DNA from: Arenimonas caeni
GTDB lineage: Bacteria > Pseudomonadota > Gammaproteobacteria > Xanthomonadales > Xanthomonadaceae
NCBI RefSeq assembly: GCF_003024235.1
Contig: NZ_KZ679088.1
Location: 105,640 to 169,639, forward strand
Direction of reading: 5' to 3'
Length of the DNA stretch: 64,000 bases
Both the position numbers and the translations under genes were made by a program. Position 1 is the stretch's first letter; every line of letters begins with the position of its first letter. Of the stretch, positions 40,691 to 49,987 are shown in pieces. Below the pieces are notes generated by a model. It was given only the letters and a program-made list of their open reading frames with translations. It was not told where the DNA came from and did not search any database.

Positions 40691-43600
40691 ATGAATTCCA
40701 AGGGGAAGGTTGTCGGCGCCGGCAAGGGCTACCGCGCGCGTAATCCGCAGGTAGCGCCGGTCACCAAGGCGGTCCGTTCCGCGCTCGCCGTCTCGGCGCT
40801 TGCGCTGGCAGCGGTCAGCGGCACCGCCTTCGCCTGCGACCCCCCGGTCGTCGTCGGATCCACCACAAGCATCGAGTGCAACGATCCGGCCTACGCCACC
40901 TCCATCATTGGGAATGCCGTCGACGACCTCACCGTCGTGATCAACAACCTCGGCGGCGGCGTCGCGATCACCCCGGGACTGGGTGAAGTGGGCATCGGGC
41001 TGTCGGCCGGCGGCAACGCCAGCCTGGGCATCTACGGCGGCACCACAATCACCACCAACGGGGCCGCGGGCGTCAGCGTGTTCGCTTACGGCCAGGCCGA
41101 CGTCACCAACGCCGGCTCGATCTACGCCACCGACGCCAACGGCATCGAGGTCATCGGCTTCGACGGCGCCTCGGTGGTCAACGACGGCTCCGTCAACGTC
41201 ACCGGCTCGGGTTACCTGCAGGGCATCAGCGTGGTCTCGCCCTACGGGCTGGCCGAGGTCGTCAACAACGGCAGCGTTGACGTCTACTCCGACTTCATCG
41301 CGATCGGCGTTTACGCCGGCGGTGCCGGCGGCGCCTCGATCACCAACAACGACACCGTCAGTGCCTACGGCCTCGACGGTGGCGCCGGCCTGGTCGCCTA
41401 CGGCTACCAGAGCGGCGTGACCATCGACAACCAGGGCGCCGTCTACGCCGGCTCCAAGTACGGCATCGCCCTGGGCATCGTCGGCCTGGGCGACGACGCC
41501 AACATCAACAACGACGGCTACGTCGGCGCCTTCAGCTTCTACGGCGACGCCATCGGCATCCAGGCCTACGGTGCCGTCGGCGGCGCCAACGTCACCAACG
41601 GCGGCACCGCCCGCGCCACGTCGATCTACGGCAATGCCACCGGCATCCTGGCTTACGCGCAGGGCACCGCCAGCGTCGCCAACGACGGCGCCGTGATCGC
41701 CCAGTCCTACTTCGGCCAGGCCACGGGCATCGAGGCCTTCGGTGATTCCGCCTACGTCTCGAACTACGGCAACGTGCTGGCCTATGGCTACTATGGCGAT
41801 GCGACCGGCATCAGCGCCAGCGGCTACAGCGTCGCCGGCGTGGTCAACAACGGCCTGGTGGTCGCCGAAACCGAATACGGCCAGTCCGTGGGCATCAACG
41901 TCGCCGGTGGCACCGGCGCGGCCGTGTACAACACCGGCGGCGTCTACAGCTTCGGCTACCTGGGCGCGTATGGCGTCGTCGCCGACGGCGGCTACGGCAG
42001 CGCCCAGGTCAGCAACGTCGGCGGCCTCGTGGTCGCGGTCACCGAAAACGGCTACGCGGCCGGCATCCTCGCCTACGGCGACACGGCCATCGTCTACAAC
42101 ACCGGCGGCGTCTACGGCATCTCCAATTACGGCGGGGCGGTCGGCATTTCCGCCGAGGGCTCCAACGGCGCCGGCGTTGACAGCACCGGCCTGGTGCGCT
42201 CGATCGCCTACCTCGACGCCACCGCCATCCGCGCCTACACCGATTACGGCCTGGCCAGGATTTCCAACAGCGGCGACGCGATCGCCCAGAGCGACACCGG
42301 CAACGCCTTCGGCCTGTACGCCTACTCGACCTTCGGCGACGCCAGCGTCGTCAATACCGGCGACGCCATCGGCATCGCCTACAACGGCATCGGCGACGGC
42401 ATCTTCGCTTCCGGCTACAACGTCTCGGTCGACAACCAGGGCGTCGCGGTCGGCGTGGGTTATCTGTTCGGCGCCGGCATCGAGGCGCAGGGCGCCTATT
42501 CGGTCGACGTGACCAATGGCGCCGGCGCGCTGGCCTACGGCTACGGTGGCTACTACGCCTTCGGCATCTACGCCACGGGCGGAGCCGGCGGCGCCGTGGT
42601 CAGCAACGACGGCACCGCCGTCGGCCTGGCCCAGCTCTATGGCTTCGGCATCTACGCCGAGTCCGGCGGCGACACGACGGTCGTGAACTCCGCCACCGGC
42701 GTGGTGGTCGGCGGCGACCTGAACAACACCATCATCGGCACCGGCATCCACGCCGGCACCTATGCCATCGATGGCACCGCCTCGGTCGACAACGCCGGCA
42801 TCGTCCAGGCGGCGGGTTATTACGGCGGCATCGGCATCGAGGCGCTCGCGCTTTCGCCGGGCGGCGTGGCCAGCGTGGTCAACAGCGGTTCGGTCGAGGC
42901 CCAGCAGTACTCCAAGTACGGTGTCGGCGCGGCCGGCATCGTCGCCATCGGCGATGGTTATGCCTCGGTCGAGAACCAGTACGGCGGCTACGTGTCGGCG
43001 ATCTCCGGCGGCCAGGCCTACGGCATCCTGGCCATCTCGCAGGGCGGCGACGCCTCGGTGGTCAATGCCGGCGACGTGATCGCGCAGTCCACCAGCGCCG
43101 CGCTCTACTACGGCGCCTACGGCGTGGTGGCGGCGGCCGGTTACGGCTTCGCCTCGGTCGACAACAGCGGCCTGGTGCTGGCGCAGTCCACCGGCTACGG
43201 CTCGGGCTACAACGCCAGCGCCATCGTCGCCCAGGGCACCCTGGGCGCAAGCGTCGCCAACAGCGGTTACGCGGTGGCCGAAGGCAAGTACGCCAACGGC
43301 ATCATCGCCATCTCCGGCCAGGGCGACGCCACGGTCGACAACAGCGGCCTGGTCGGTGCCTATGGCAAGTACGCCTACGGCATCCAGGCGATCAGCTCGC
43401 AGGGCGATGGCATCGTCAACAACAGCGGCGGCGTCTACGTCGATGGCCTGTACGTGGGTGCCGGCCTGCTGGCGATCTCCACCGACGGCAACGCCCGGGT
43501 CGACAACAGCGGACGCATCGAGGCCTACGGCGGCTACGTGGCCTACGGCGTGTTCGCGGCGAGCACCTATGGCGACGCCACCGTCATCAACTCCGGCTTC

Positions 43601-46600
43601 GCCGGCGCCCGCTCCGACTACGACCTCGCCGTCGGCATCGGCGCCTCCGGCGACAACACCCTGGTCGACAACACCGGCGCGGCCTACGCGATCGGCTACG
43701 GCCAGGCGATCGGCATCTTCGCCGCCGGCGACACGCTGGCCTCGGTGAGCAACTCGGGCGACGTGGTCGCCGCTGCGTACTTCGGCGACGCCGTCGGCAT
43801 CCGCGGCCAGAGCGGCTATGGCGACGTCAACATCAGCAGCATCGGCTACGTGGCCGCGGTCAGCGGCTACTACGACGCCATCGGCATCTTCGGCTACGCG
43901 CCGACCGGCATCACCTCGATCCACAACGACGGCGAGATCTACGCCGTCGGCAAGTACGGCAACGCCACCGGCATCCTGGCCTTCGGCGACACGGCCAACG
44001 TGACCGGCGCCGGCAACATCTACGCGCAGGGTTATTACAACGCCGTGGGCATCCGCACGGTCGGCGTCGACAGCACCAGCGTCGACGTCTCGGGCGACAT
44101 CACCGCCCTCGCCGAGCAGTATGCGGTCGGCATCGACGCCTACGCCGGGGCCGGCGGCACCACGGTGGCCAGCGCCGGCGTGGTCGAGGCGCAGGCCTAC
44201 GTGTCGATCGGCATCAGCGGCATCTCGGTGGGCGACGTGTCGGTCACCAACAGTGGCGACGTTGTCGCCGGCGACGGCGCCTACAGCAACATCGGCATCG
44301 GCGTCCGGGCCGCGTCCGGCGGCGCCGGCGCCAGCGTGGTGGTGGACAACAGCGGCACGATCAACGCCTCGGGCTACTACGTCGGCGTGGGCATCGACGC
44401 CAACGCCGTCGGCGCGGGCGGCACGGTCTCGGTCACCAACAGCGGGTCGATCTACGCCTACCAGGGCGACAAGTACGGCTACGGTTCGTTCGCCATCCTG
44501 GCCGGGGCCGACGGCGACGTCGGCATCGACAACAGCGGCCTGCTCGACGTGTACTCGGCGGGCGACGCCACCGGCATCGGCGCCAACAGCTTCAGCGGCA
44601 ACGTCACCGTCACCAGCTCCGGCGACATCGTGGCCACGTCCACCGCGATCGCCAACTACGGCGCCTATGGCATCGTCGCGCAGGCCCAGGCCGGCGACGT
44701 GGTCGTGGACAACGGCGGCAGCATCGACGTCGACGGCAAGTACGCCATCGGCGTGCTGGGCATCGCCTACGGCGACGTCACCGTGGGCAACGCCGCCGGC
44801 GCCGTCATCGACGTCTACTCGGGGCTGGCCAGCGGCTTCGGCGTCTACGCCTACTCGATCACCGGGAACGCCGTGCTCGACAACGCCGGCGACCTCACCG
44901 TCGGGGCCAATGGCCTCGCCGCCGGTGCGTTCGTCGTGGCCGGCGCCGGTGATGCCACCATCACCAGCGGCGGCAACGTGACCGCCGACAGCAGCTACGG
45001 CACGGCCATCGGCCTGCTGGCCTCGAGCTACGACGGCATCGCCTCAGTCTCGAGCGGCGGCGACCTGGTGGCCAGCGCGGCCTACGGCGACGCCTACGGC
45101 CTGATCGCCGCCGGCCAGTACGCCGACGCCTCCAACACCGGCAACCTGTCGGCGTCGGGCTTCTATGACGCCATCGGCGTGCAGGCGCAGGGCTATTACG
45201 GCGCCAGTGCCACCAACGACGGCAGCGTGCTCGCCGAGGCCGTGAACGGCCGCGGCATCGGCGTGATGGCCATGGCTTACGACGGTGATGCAGCGGTCGG
45301 CAACACCGGCGACGTCACCGCCACTTCGCTCGACGGCGCCGCCGTCGCGGCCTACGCCGAGAGCGAGCTGGGCGGGGCCAGCATCGACAACAGCGGCTCG
45401 CTGCTGGCAGACAGCACCAACGGCCAGGCAATCGGTGCGATCGCCCGCAGCCAGTACGGTACGGCCACGGTCACCAACGCCGGCGACATCAGCGCCAACG
45501 CCTACAGCACCGCCGCCGGCGTGGTCGCCTACGGCTACTACGCCAGCGTGGACAACTCGGGCAGCATCGAGGCCTCGGGCAGCACCGCGTTTGGCGCCTA
45601 CGCCTTGGCCTATTTCGACGCCTCGATCGCCAACAGCGGCTCGATCTACGCCTACAGCCAGAGCGGCACCGCGGTTGGCGCGTTCGTGAGCGCCTACAAC
45701 GGCGACGCCAGCCTGTCCAATGCCGGCGACATCACCGCCTACAGCTACGACGGCTTCGTCGCCGCCGCCTACGTCGTGGGCCAGGGCTCCGCCTCGGCCG
45801 ACAACAGCGGCACCATCACCGGCACCGCCGGCAGTGGCGCCGGTTCGGCCCGCGGCCTGGTCGTCGTCAGCGACGGCGACGTGGACATCACCAACAGCGG
45901 CACCATTTCGGCCGAGCACGACACCCTGGCCGTCGCGGTGCTGATGAGCTCCACGGCCGGCACCGCCCGACTGAGCAACAGCGGCCTGATCGACGCCGGC
46001 AGCCTCGGCGGCGGTTCGATCGCCATCGCCGGCGGCAACACCAACAACGAGATCCTCAACACCGGTCGCATCAACGGCCACATCATCACCGGCGACGGCG
46101 ACGACCTGGTCAACAACGGCGCATCCGGCGAGTGGTACCTCGGTGGCAGCAGCACCAACCTGGGCGCCGGTGCCGACGTGATCGACAACGCCGGCCTGGT
46201 GGTGATCGGCAACGGCACCGTCTACCTGGGCGACGGCGACGACGCGATCGTCAACTCGGGCGACATGGTGCTCGGCTACGCCGGCATCGACCTGGGCGCG
46301 GCCGACACGGTCAACACCTTCGACAACACCGGCACCCTCCACGTCATCGGCGACGCCTTCATCCAGATGGGTGCGGGCGGCACGCTCTACAGCGACGGCG
46401 CGATCAGCTTCCTGGATGGCGCCACCGACGACATGATGACGATCTACGGCAACTTCGCCGGCGCCGGCGACGTCAACGTGGACGTCGACTTCGTCGGCGG
46501 CACCAGCGACATGCTCTACGTCGAGGGCGACATCACCGGCGACGTGAAAACCATCAACGTCGCGGCGGTCAACCTGCCCAACGTGCTCGACTTCGACCCG

Positions 46601-47683
46601 ATCGACGTGGTCATCGCCTCCGGCACCGCGGCCGCCGACTCCTTCGTCGCCGGCCAGCTGTTCGGCTTCGAGAGCGAGCTGCTCGACTTCGGCCTGAGCG
46701 TCGAGCACTCGGTGGTGGGCACCGACAACGTGTTCTCGATCGGAATCCAGATCGACGGCCTGAGCGACGCCGGCAACCTGTCGGTCACCCTGGCCCCGGC
46801 CGTGCACTCGATGATCGGCAACAACGTCGGCACCCTGCGCCAGCGACTGGGCGTGCTGCCGGACCTGGGCGGCGACCTCAACGGCCTGGGCCCGTGGGTG
46901 CGCCGCTTCACCAGCAGCGGCGACATCGACGCCAGCGGCACCGGCTTCGCCGCCGGCGAGGACCTGCGCTTCTCCAACGACGTCGACGGCACCGAAGTCG
47001 GCATGAACTTCACCCTCGGCCACGGCTTCCACTACGGCGTGCTGCTGGGCAAGACCGACAACAACCGGGCCCTGCTCGGCGGCGTCGGCCGCGACGACAT
47101 CGAGCTCGACAGCGCCGGCCTCTACGCCACCTGGCTGGCCGACAACTTCTACGTCGACGCCTCGTGGCGCTGGATGGACTTCGACTCCCGCATGCGCTCG
47201 GGCACGGGTGAGTACCGCGCCAGCGGCAACGCCCGCGCCATCAACCTCGAGGCCGGCTACACCGGCTGGGAGCTGGGTGGCTTCAGCCTGGTGCCGCAGG
47301 TGCAGTACACCCGCGCCAGCATCGACAACATCGATTCGATCTCGGGCACCCTCACCGAAGTCGCGCTCGACGGCGGCGACAGCGAGCGCCTGCGCCTGGG
47401 CCTGGGCTTCGAGCGCAGCTTCGCCACCGCCGGCGGCTATCGCGTGACCCCCTACGGCTCGATCAACGCCGTCAACGAGATGGACGGCACCAGCAGCTTC
47501 ATCGTCAACGGCAATGCCGCGCTTTCCGGCGAGGTCGAGGCCGACGGCACCTACGGCATGGTCGAGCTGGGCCTGGGCGTGCAGAAGAACCGCTGGTCGG
47601 CCAGCGCCGGCCTGAACTGGGCCGATGGTGGCGCGGTCGACAGCGACTTCGGCGGCCAGGTGGTCGTGCGCTACACGTGGTGA
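40691..47683 (+). CDS. Giant type Va autotransporter with about 58 degenerate repeats
   Basis: A 2330-residue surface protein. An unusually long signal region (basic residues 1-28, then SALAVSALALAAVSGTAFA) is followed by two lone cysteines. The passenger (about 110-1800) is a chain of roughly 58 repeats of about 29 residues with the pattern AxGIxAxG...V-x-N-S-G-x-V-x-A, rich in Gly, Ala, Tyr, Asp and Ser, predicted as a long beta-helix. A linker/autochaperone region follows, then a 12-stranded barrel (about 2066-2330) starting LGPWVRRFTSSGD and ending VVVRYTW with the terminal aromatic residue needed by BamA. AGGGGAG eight bases before the ATG at 40691 decides the start over the GTG at 40682. 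Probable adhesin or biofilm/aggregation factor. Its stop overlaps the next gene by 4 nt. Confidence 0.92.
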   Translation: MNSKGKVVGAGKGYRARNPQVAPVTKAVRSALAVSALALAAVSGTAFACDPPVVVGSTTSIECNDPAYATSIIGNAVDDLTVVINNLGGGVAITPGLGEVGIGLSAGGNASLGIYGGTTITTNGAAGVSVFAYGQADVTNAGSIYATDANGIEVIGFDGASVVNDGSVNVTGSGYLQGISVVSPYGLAEVVNNGSVDVYSDFIAIGVYAGGAGGASITNNDTVSAYGLDGGAGLVAYGYQSGVTIDNQGAVYAGSKYGIALGIVGLGDDANINNDGYVGAFSFYGDAIGIQAYGAVGGANVTNGGTARATSIYGNATGILAYAQGTASVANDGAVIAQSYFGQATGIEAFGDSAYVSNYGNVLAYGYYGDATGISASGYSVAGVVNNGLVVAETEYGQSVGINVAGGTGAAVYNTGGVYSFGYLGAYGVVADGGYGSAQVSNVGGLVVAVTENGYAAGILAYGDTAIVYNTGGVYGISNYGGAVGISAEGSNGAGVDSTGLVRSIAYLDATAIRAYTDYGLARISNSGDAIAQSDTGNAFGLYAYSTFGDASVVNTGDAIGIAYNGIGDGIFASGYNVSVDNQGVAVGVGYLFGAGIEAQGAYSVDVTNGAGALAYGYGGYYAFGIYATGGAGGAVVSNDGTAVGLAQLYGFGIYAESGGDTTVVNSATGVVVGGDLNNTIIGTGIHAGTYAIDGTASVDNAGIVQAAGYYGGIGIEALALSPGGVASVVNSGSVEAQQYSKYGVGAAGIVAIGDGYASVENQYGGYVSAISGGQAYGILAISQGGDASVVNAGDVIAQSTSAALYYGAYGVVAAAGYGFASVDNSGLVLAQSTGYGSGYNASAIVAQGTLGASVANSGYAVAEGKYANGIIAISGQGDATVDNSGLVGAYGKYAYGIQAISSQGDGIVNNSGGVYVDGLYVGAGLLAISTDGNARVDNSGRIEAYGGYVAYGVFAASTYGDATVINSGFAGARSDYDLAVGIGASGDNTLVDNTGAAYAIGYGQAIGIFAAGDTLASVSNSGDVVAAAYFGDAVGIRGQSGYGDVNISSIGYVAAVSGYYDAIGIFGYAPTGITSIHNDGEIYAVGKYGNATGILAFGDTANVTGAGNIYAQGYYNAVGIRTVGVDSTSVDVSGDITALAEQYAVGIDAYAGAGGTTVASAGVVEAQAYVSIGISGISVGDVSVTNSGDVVAGDGAYSNIGIGVRAASGGAGASVVVDNSGTINASGYYVGVGIDANAVGAGGTVSVTNSGSIYAYQGDKYGYGSFAILAGADGDVGIDNSGLLDVYSAGDATGIGANSFSGNVTVTSSGDIVATSTAIANYGAYGIVAQAQAGDVVVDNGGSIDVDGKYAIGVLGIAYGDVTVGNAAGAVIDVYSGLASGFGVYAYSITGNAVLDNAGDLTVGANGLAAGAFVVAGAGDATITSGGNVTADSSYGTAIGLLASSYDGIASVSSGGDLVASAAYGDAYGLIAAGQYADASNTGNLSASGFYDAIGVQAQGYYGASATNDGSVLAEAVNGRGIGVMAMAYDGDAAVGNTGDVTATSLDGAAVAAYAESELGGASIDNSGSLLADSTNGQAIGAIARSQYGTATVTNAGDISANAYSTAAGVVAYGYYASVDNSGSIEASGSTAFGAYALAYFDASIANSGSIYAYSQSGTAVGAFVSAYNGDASLSNAGDITAYSYDGFVAAAYVVGQGSASADNSGTITGTAGSGAGSARGLVVVSDGDVDITNSGTISAEHDTLAVAVLMSSTAGTARLSNSGLIDAGSLGGGSIAIAGGNTNNEILNTGRINGHIITGDGDDLVNNGASGEWYLGGSSTNLGAGADVIDNAGLVVIGNGTVYLGDGDDAIVNSGDMVLGYAGIDLGAADTVNTFDNTGTLHVIGDAFIQMGAGGTLYSDGAISFLDGATDDMMTIYGNFAGAGDVNVDVDFVGGTSDMLYVEGDITGDVKTINVAAVNLPNVLDFDPIDVVIASGTAAADSFVAGQLFGFESELLDFGLSVEHSVVGTDNVFSIGIQIDGLSDAGNLSVTLAPAVHSMIGNNVGTLRQRLGVLPDLGGDLNGLGPWVRRFTSSGDIDASGTGFAAGEDLRFSNDVDGTEVGMNFTLGHGFHYGVLLGKTDNNRALLGGVGRDDIELDSAGLYATWLADNFYVDASWRWMDFDSRMRSGTGEYRASGNARAINLEAGYTGWELGGFSLVPQVQYTRASIDNIDSISGTLTEVALDGGDSERLRLGLGFERSFATAGGYRVTPYGSINAVNEMDGTSSFIVNGNAALSGEVEADGTYGMVELGLGVQKNRWSASAGLNWADGGAVDSDFGGQVVVRYTW
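41080..46085 (+). repeat. Passenger repeat tract of the autotransporter
   Basis: About 58 tandem degenerate units of 75-100 bases, each encoding a V/I-x-N-S-G-type turn. Units vary in length and sequence, so this is an old, diverged array, unlike the near-identical 339-bp array at the right edge. Codons TAC GGC and GGC GAC dominate. Confidence 0.85.
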
Positions 47684-48984
47684 AGAAGAAGAAATCCCCT
47701 GGACGGCGGCCGGACGACGGCCGCCGCGCCCAGGCACCAGGGACGGCAGTGAACAGTTCGGAGCAAGACGTGGCGAAGCAGAACCAGACCGGGACCCCCG
47801 CCGGGGAAGACGCGGCGCGGGAAGAGGAACTCGAAACCGGCCTGCAGACGGTATCGGCTGAAGCGGCGCCCGCCGCCCCGGCACCGGCCCAGCCCGGCGC
47901 CCCGCAGGCGCCCAAGGACCTGACCAAGCTGCAGGTGCAAAAGGCCTGCTCGCGCGGCCTGGCCGGCTGGCTGGGCATGAACCGCATGTCCCTGGCCATC
48001 ACCTCCTACCAGACTGGGCGCATCTACCTGGTCGGCAGCGACCAGCAGGGCCGGGTTTCGTTCTTCGAGCGCATCTTCGAGCGCGCCATGGGCGTGGTCG
48101 GCAATGCCCAGCGCATCTACCTTGGCGGGCTCTACCAGCTCTGGCGCTTCGAGAACGTGCTGCGCCCGAACGAGGTCATCCACGGCCGCTTCGACAAGTG
48201 CTACGTGCCGCGCAACGCGCAGACCATCGGCGACCTGGACATCCACGAGCTGGGCATCTGCAGCAACGGCAAGGTGGTGTTCGTCAACACCAAGTATTCC
48301 TGCCTGGCGGAGCTGAGCCTGACGCACAGCTTCAAGGCGATCTGGAAGCCCAAGTTCATCAGCAAGCTCGCGCCCGAGGACCGCTGCCACCTCAATGGCC
48401 TGGCGATGGTCGACGGCAAGCCCAAGTACGTCACCGCCGTGTGCAAGAGCGATACGGTCGACGGCTGGCGCGACCGGCGCCAGGACGGCGGCGTGGTGAT
48501 CGACGTCGAGACCGACGAGATCGTCTGCGAAGGCCTGTCCATGCCGCATTCGCCGCGCTGGGCCAACGGCAAGCTCTGGGTGCTCAACGCCGGCACCGGC
48601 CACCTGGGCTGGGTGGACTTCGAGAACAAGAAGTTCGTGCCGCTGTGCTTCGTGCCGGGTTTCGCGCGCGGCCTGTCGATCGCCGGCAACATCGCCGCGG
48701 TCGGCCTGTCCAAGCCGCGCAACCAGCGCTTCGAGGGCCTGCAGCTCGACGAGGAACTGCGCAAGCGCGACGCCGAACCCTGGTGCGGCGTGCAGATCAT
48801 CTCGCTCACCAACGGCGACGTGCTCAACTGGATCCGCTTCGACGGCGACATCACCGAGATCTTCGACATCAGCTTCCTGCACAACGTGCGCAACCCGATG
48901 ATGATCGGCCTGCGCACGCCGGAGATCCGCGACCTGATCACCTTCGAGGCGGTCCTCGAGCAGCCGCAGGAGGCCACGGAGTGA
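47680..48984 (+). CDS. TIGR03032-type predicted beta-propeller protein
   Basis: About 434 residues. The N-terminal 80 are low-complexity (Lys-rich, then Ala/Pro/Glu-rich). The remainder resembles the TIGR03032 family: LAITSYQTGRIYLVG, FDKCYVPRNAQTIGDLDIHEL, RCHLNGLAMVDGKPKYVTA, GLSMPHSPRWANGKLWVLNAGTG and PGFARGLSIAGNIAAVGLS, consistent with a YVTN-like propeller. No signal peptide is seen, so it should be cytoplasmic. The biochemical role of the family is not known to me. The GTG at 47680 shares GTGA with the autotransporter stop, a strong sign of coupling; its own stop is again a GTGA overlap with the EF-hand gene. Confidence 0.82.
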   Translation: MKKKKSPGRRPDDGRRAQAPGTAVNSSEQDVAKQNQTGTPAGEDAAREEELETGLQTVSAEAAPAAPAPAQPGAPQAPKDLTKLQVQKACSRGLAGWLGMNRMSLAITSYQTGRIYLVGSDQQGRVSFFERIFERAMGVVGNAQRIYLGGLYQLWRFENVLRPNEVIHGRFDKCYVPRNAQTIGDLDIHELGICSNGKVVFVNTKYSCLAELSLTHSFKAIWKPKFISKLAPEDRCHLNGLAMVDGKPKYVTAVCKSDTVDGWRDRRQDGGVVIDVETDEIVCEGLSMPHSPRWANGKLWVLNAGTGHLGWVDFENKKFVPLCFVPGFARGLSIAGNIAAVGLSKPRNQRFEGLQLDEELRKRDAEPWCGVQIISLTNGDVLNWIRFDGDITEIFDISFLHNVRNPMMIGLRTPEIRDLITFEAVLEQPQEATE

Positions 48985-49424
48985 ACCGCATCCGCCTGCT
49001 CGCCGCGGCGCTTCTGGTGCTGCCGGCCCTGGCCGTCGCCAAGCCGGCCGCCCCGCAGGGCGTCATGCCGGCCGAGCCGCCGGCCGACGTGCTGTTCCGC
49101 ACCTGGGACGCGAACAAGGACGGCGTGCTTTCGAAGGAAGAGTTCCGCGCCGGCTGGGCCTCGGTTCGCCAGCGTGCCGCAACCAACGCCCAGGCCCGCC
49201 TGCGGACGCAGTTCGACCGCGCCGATGCCAACAAAGACCAGGCCATCGACGAGAAGGAATACCAAGGGCTCGTGCTCGTGCGGCGCGCCGGAGCCAACGC
49301 CCGTCCGCTCTCGCGCTATGACGCCAACAAGGATGGCAGGCTCCAGTTCGAGGAATACCTCGTGATGGTGCAGGACATGGCCCCGCGCACCGCCGCGCCG
49401 GCCGGAGGAAAGCCGCAGCAATGA
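48981..49424 (+). CDS. Secreted EF-hand calcium-binding protein
   Basis: A 147-residue protein with a signal peptide (MNRIRLLAAALLVLPALAVA) and three EF-hand loops: DANKDGVLSKEEF, DANKDQAIDEKEY (degenerate at position 6) and DANKDGRLQFEEY. Acidic residues at positions 1, 3, 5 and 12 are kept in loops 1 and 3, so calcium binding is likely. The location is the periplasm. GTG start at 48981 with AGGAGG eight bases before it, overlapping the propeller stop by 4 nt. The next gene overlaps its stop as ATGA. Confidence 0.88.
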   Translation: MNRIRLLAAALLVLPALAVAKPAAPQGVMPAEPPADVLFRTWDANKDGVLSKEEFRAGWASVRQRAATNAQARLRTQFDRADANKDQAIDEKEYQGLVLVRRAGANARPLSRYDANKDGRLQFEEYLVMVQDMAPRTAAPAGGKPQQ

Positions 49425-49963
49425 GTTTCGAGATCATTCCCGTCTGGAAGCAGGTCACGCCCGAGCTCACGCAGGAGTTGCGCGAGTTCTGGGAGCGCAA
49501 CAAGGCGCTCTCGAACGGCGAGCAGGCCGACATGCGTGCCCGGCAGGCCGTATGCATCGGCCGTGGCGAGGACGGCAAGATCTGCGCGGTGGGCACGGCC
49601 CAGCTGCGCATCCTGCCGCGCCTGCGCCAGCCTACCTACTACTACCGCCAGTTCTTCGATCCGGGCATCCGCGGACAGCACCAGACCGTGCCGTTCGCCC
49701 GGCGCGTCGTGCAGACGCTGCAGGCGTACAACGCCAGCCTCGAGAAGCCGGAGTCGATCGGCGTGGTCGCCGAACTCCAGAACAAGATGCTCGCCGGCCG
49801 CTACATCGGCGCGACCCAGGTCGAAGCGGGTTTCATCTTCATCGGTTACTCGCCGCGCAATTGCCCGATGTTCGTCAGCTACTTCGAGGGTGCGGAGCTG
49901 AAGCCGCCGGCGCCTCTGCGCCGCGCCCGGAATCCCGGTGCCGCCGCCAGCGGACGGCACTGA
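49421..49963 (+). CDS. Uncharacterised protein, possibly with a GNAT-like fold
   Basis: A 180-residue soluble protein that I do not recognise. The pattern AVCIGRGEDGKICAVGTAQL (two strands), a helix around VPFARRVVQTLQAYNASL and a final strand pair ending in FIFIGYSPRNCPMFVSYFEG is reminiscent of an acyl-CoA N-acyltransferase. No clear CoA loop (R/QxxGxG/A) is visible, so this is only a guess. The C-terminal 20 residues are basic. The ATG overlaps the EF-hand stop (ATGA). The M4 protease gene follows after 24 bases. Being locked into the operon suggests a role in making or modifying the autotransporter or its partners. Confidence 0.75.
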   Translation: MSFEIIPVWKQVTPELTQELREFWERNKALSNGEQADMRARQAVCIGRGEDGKICAVGTAQLRILPRLRQPTYYYRQFFDPGIRGQHQTVPFARRVVQTLQAYNASLEKPESIGVVAELQNKMLAGRYIGATQVEAGFIFIGYSPRNCPMFVSYFEGAELKPPAPLRRARNPGAAASGRH

Positions 49964-49987
49964 CCTCCACCTGAAGGGAAATCGACC

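Noticed and set aside
40691..40850. Autotransporter N-terminus as a lipoprotein signal
   Set aside because: A cysteine follows GTAFA, but the residues at -3 and -2 (Ala, Phe) do not make a lipobox; a long signal peptidase I signal is more likely.
40577..43924. An 1115-residue minus-strand open frame opposite the autotransporter
   Set aside because: It is the reverse complement of a GC-rich repeat tract with G/C third positions, which leaves the antisense frame free of stops. The protein is Val/Asp/Ala/Gly filler without a start signal or known domain.
45044..47884. A 946-residue minus-strand open frame over the autotransporter C-terminus
   Set aside because: Same antisense artefact; it also runs across the well-supported barrel and the start of the propeller gene.
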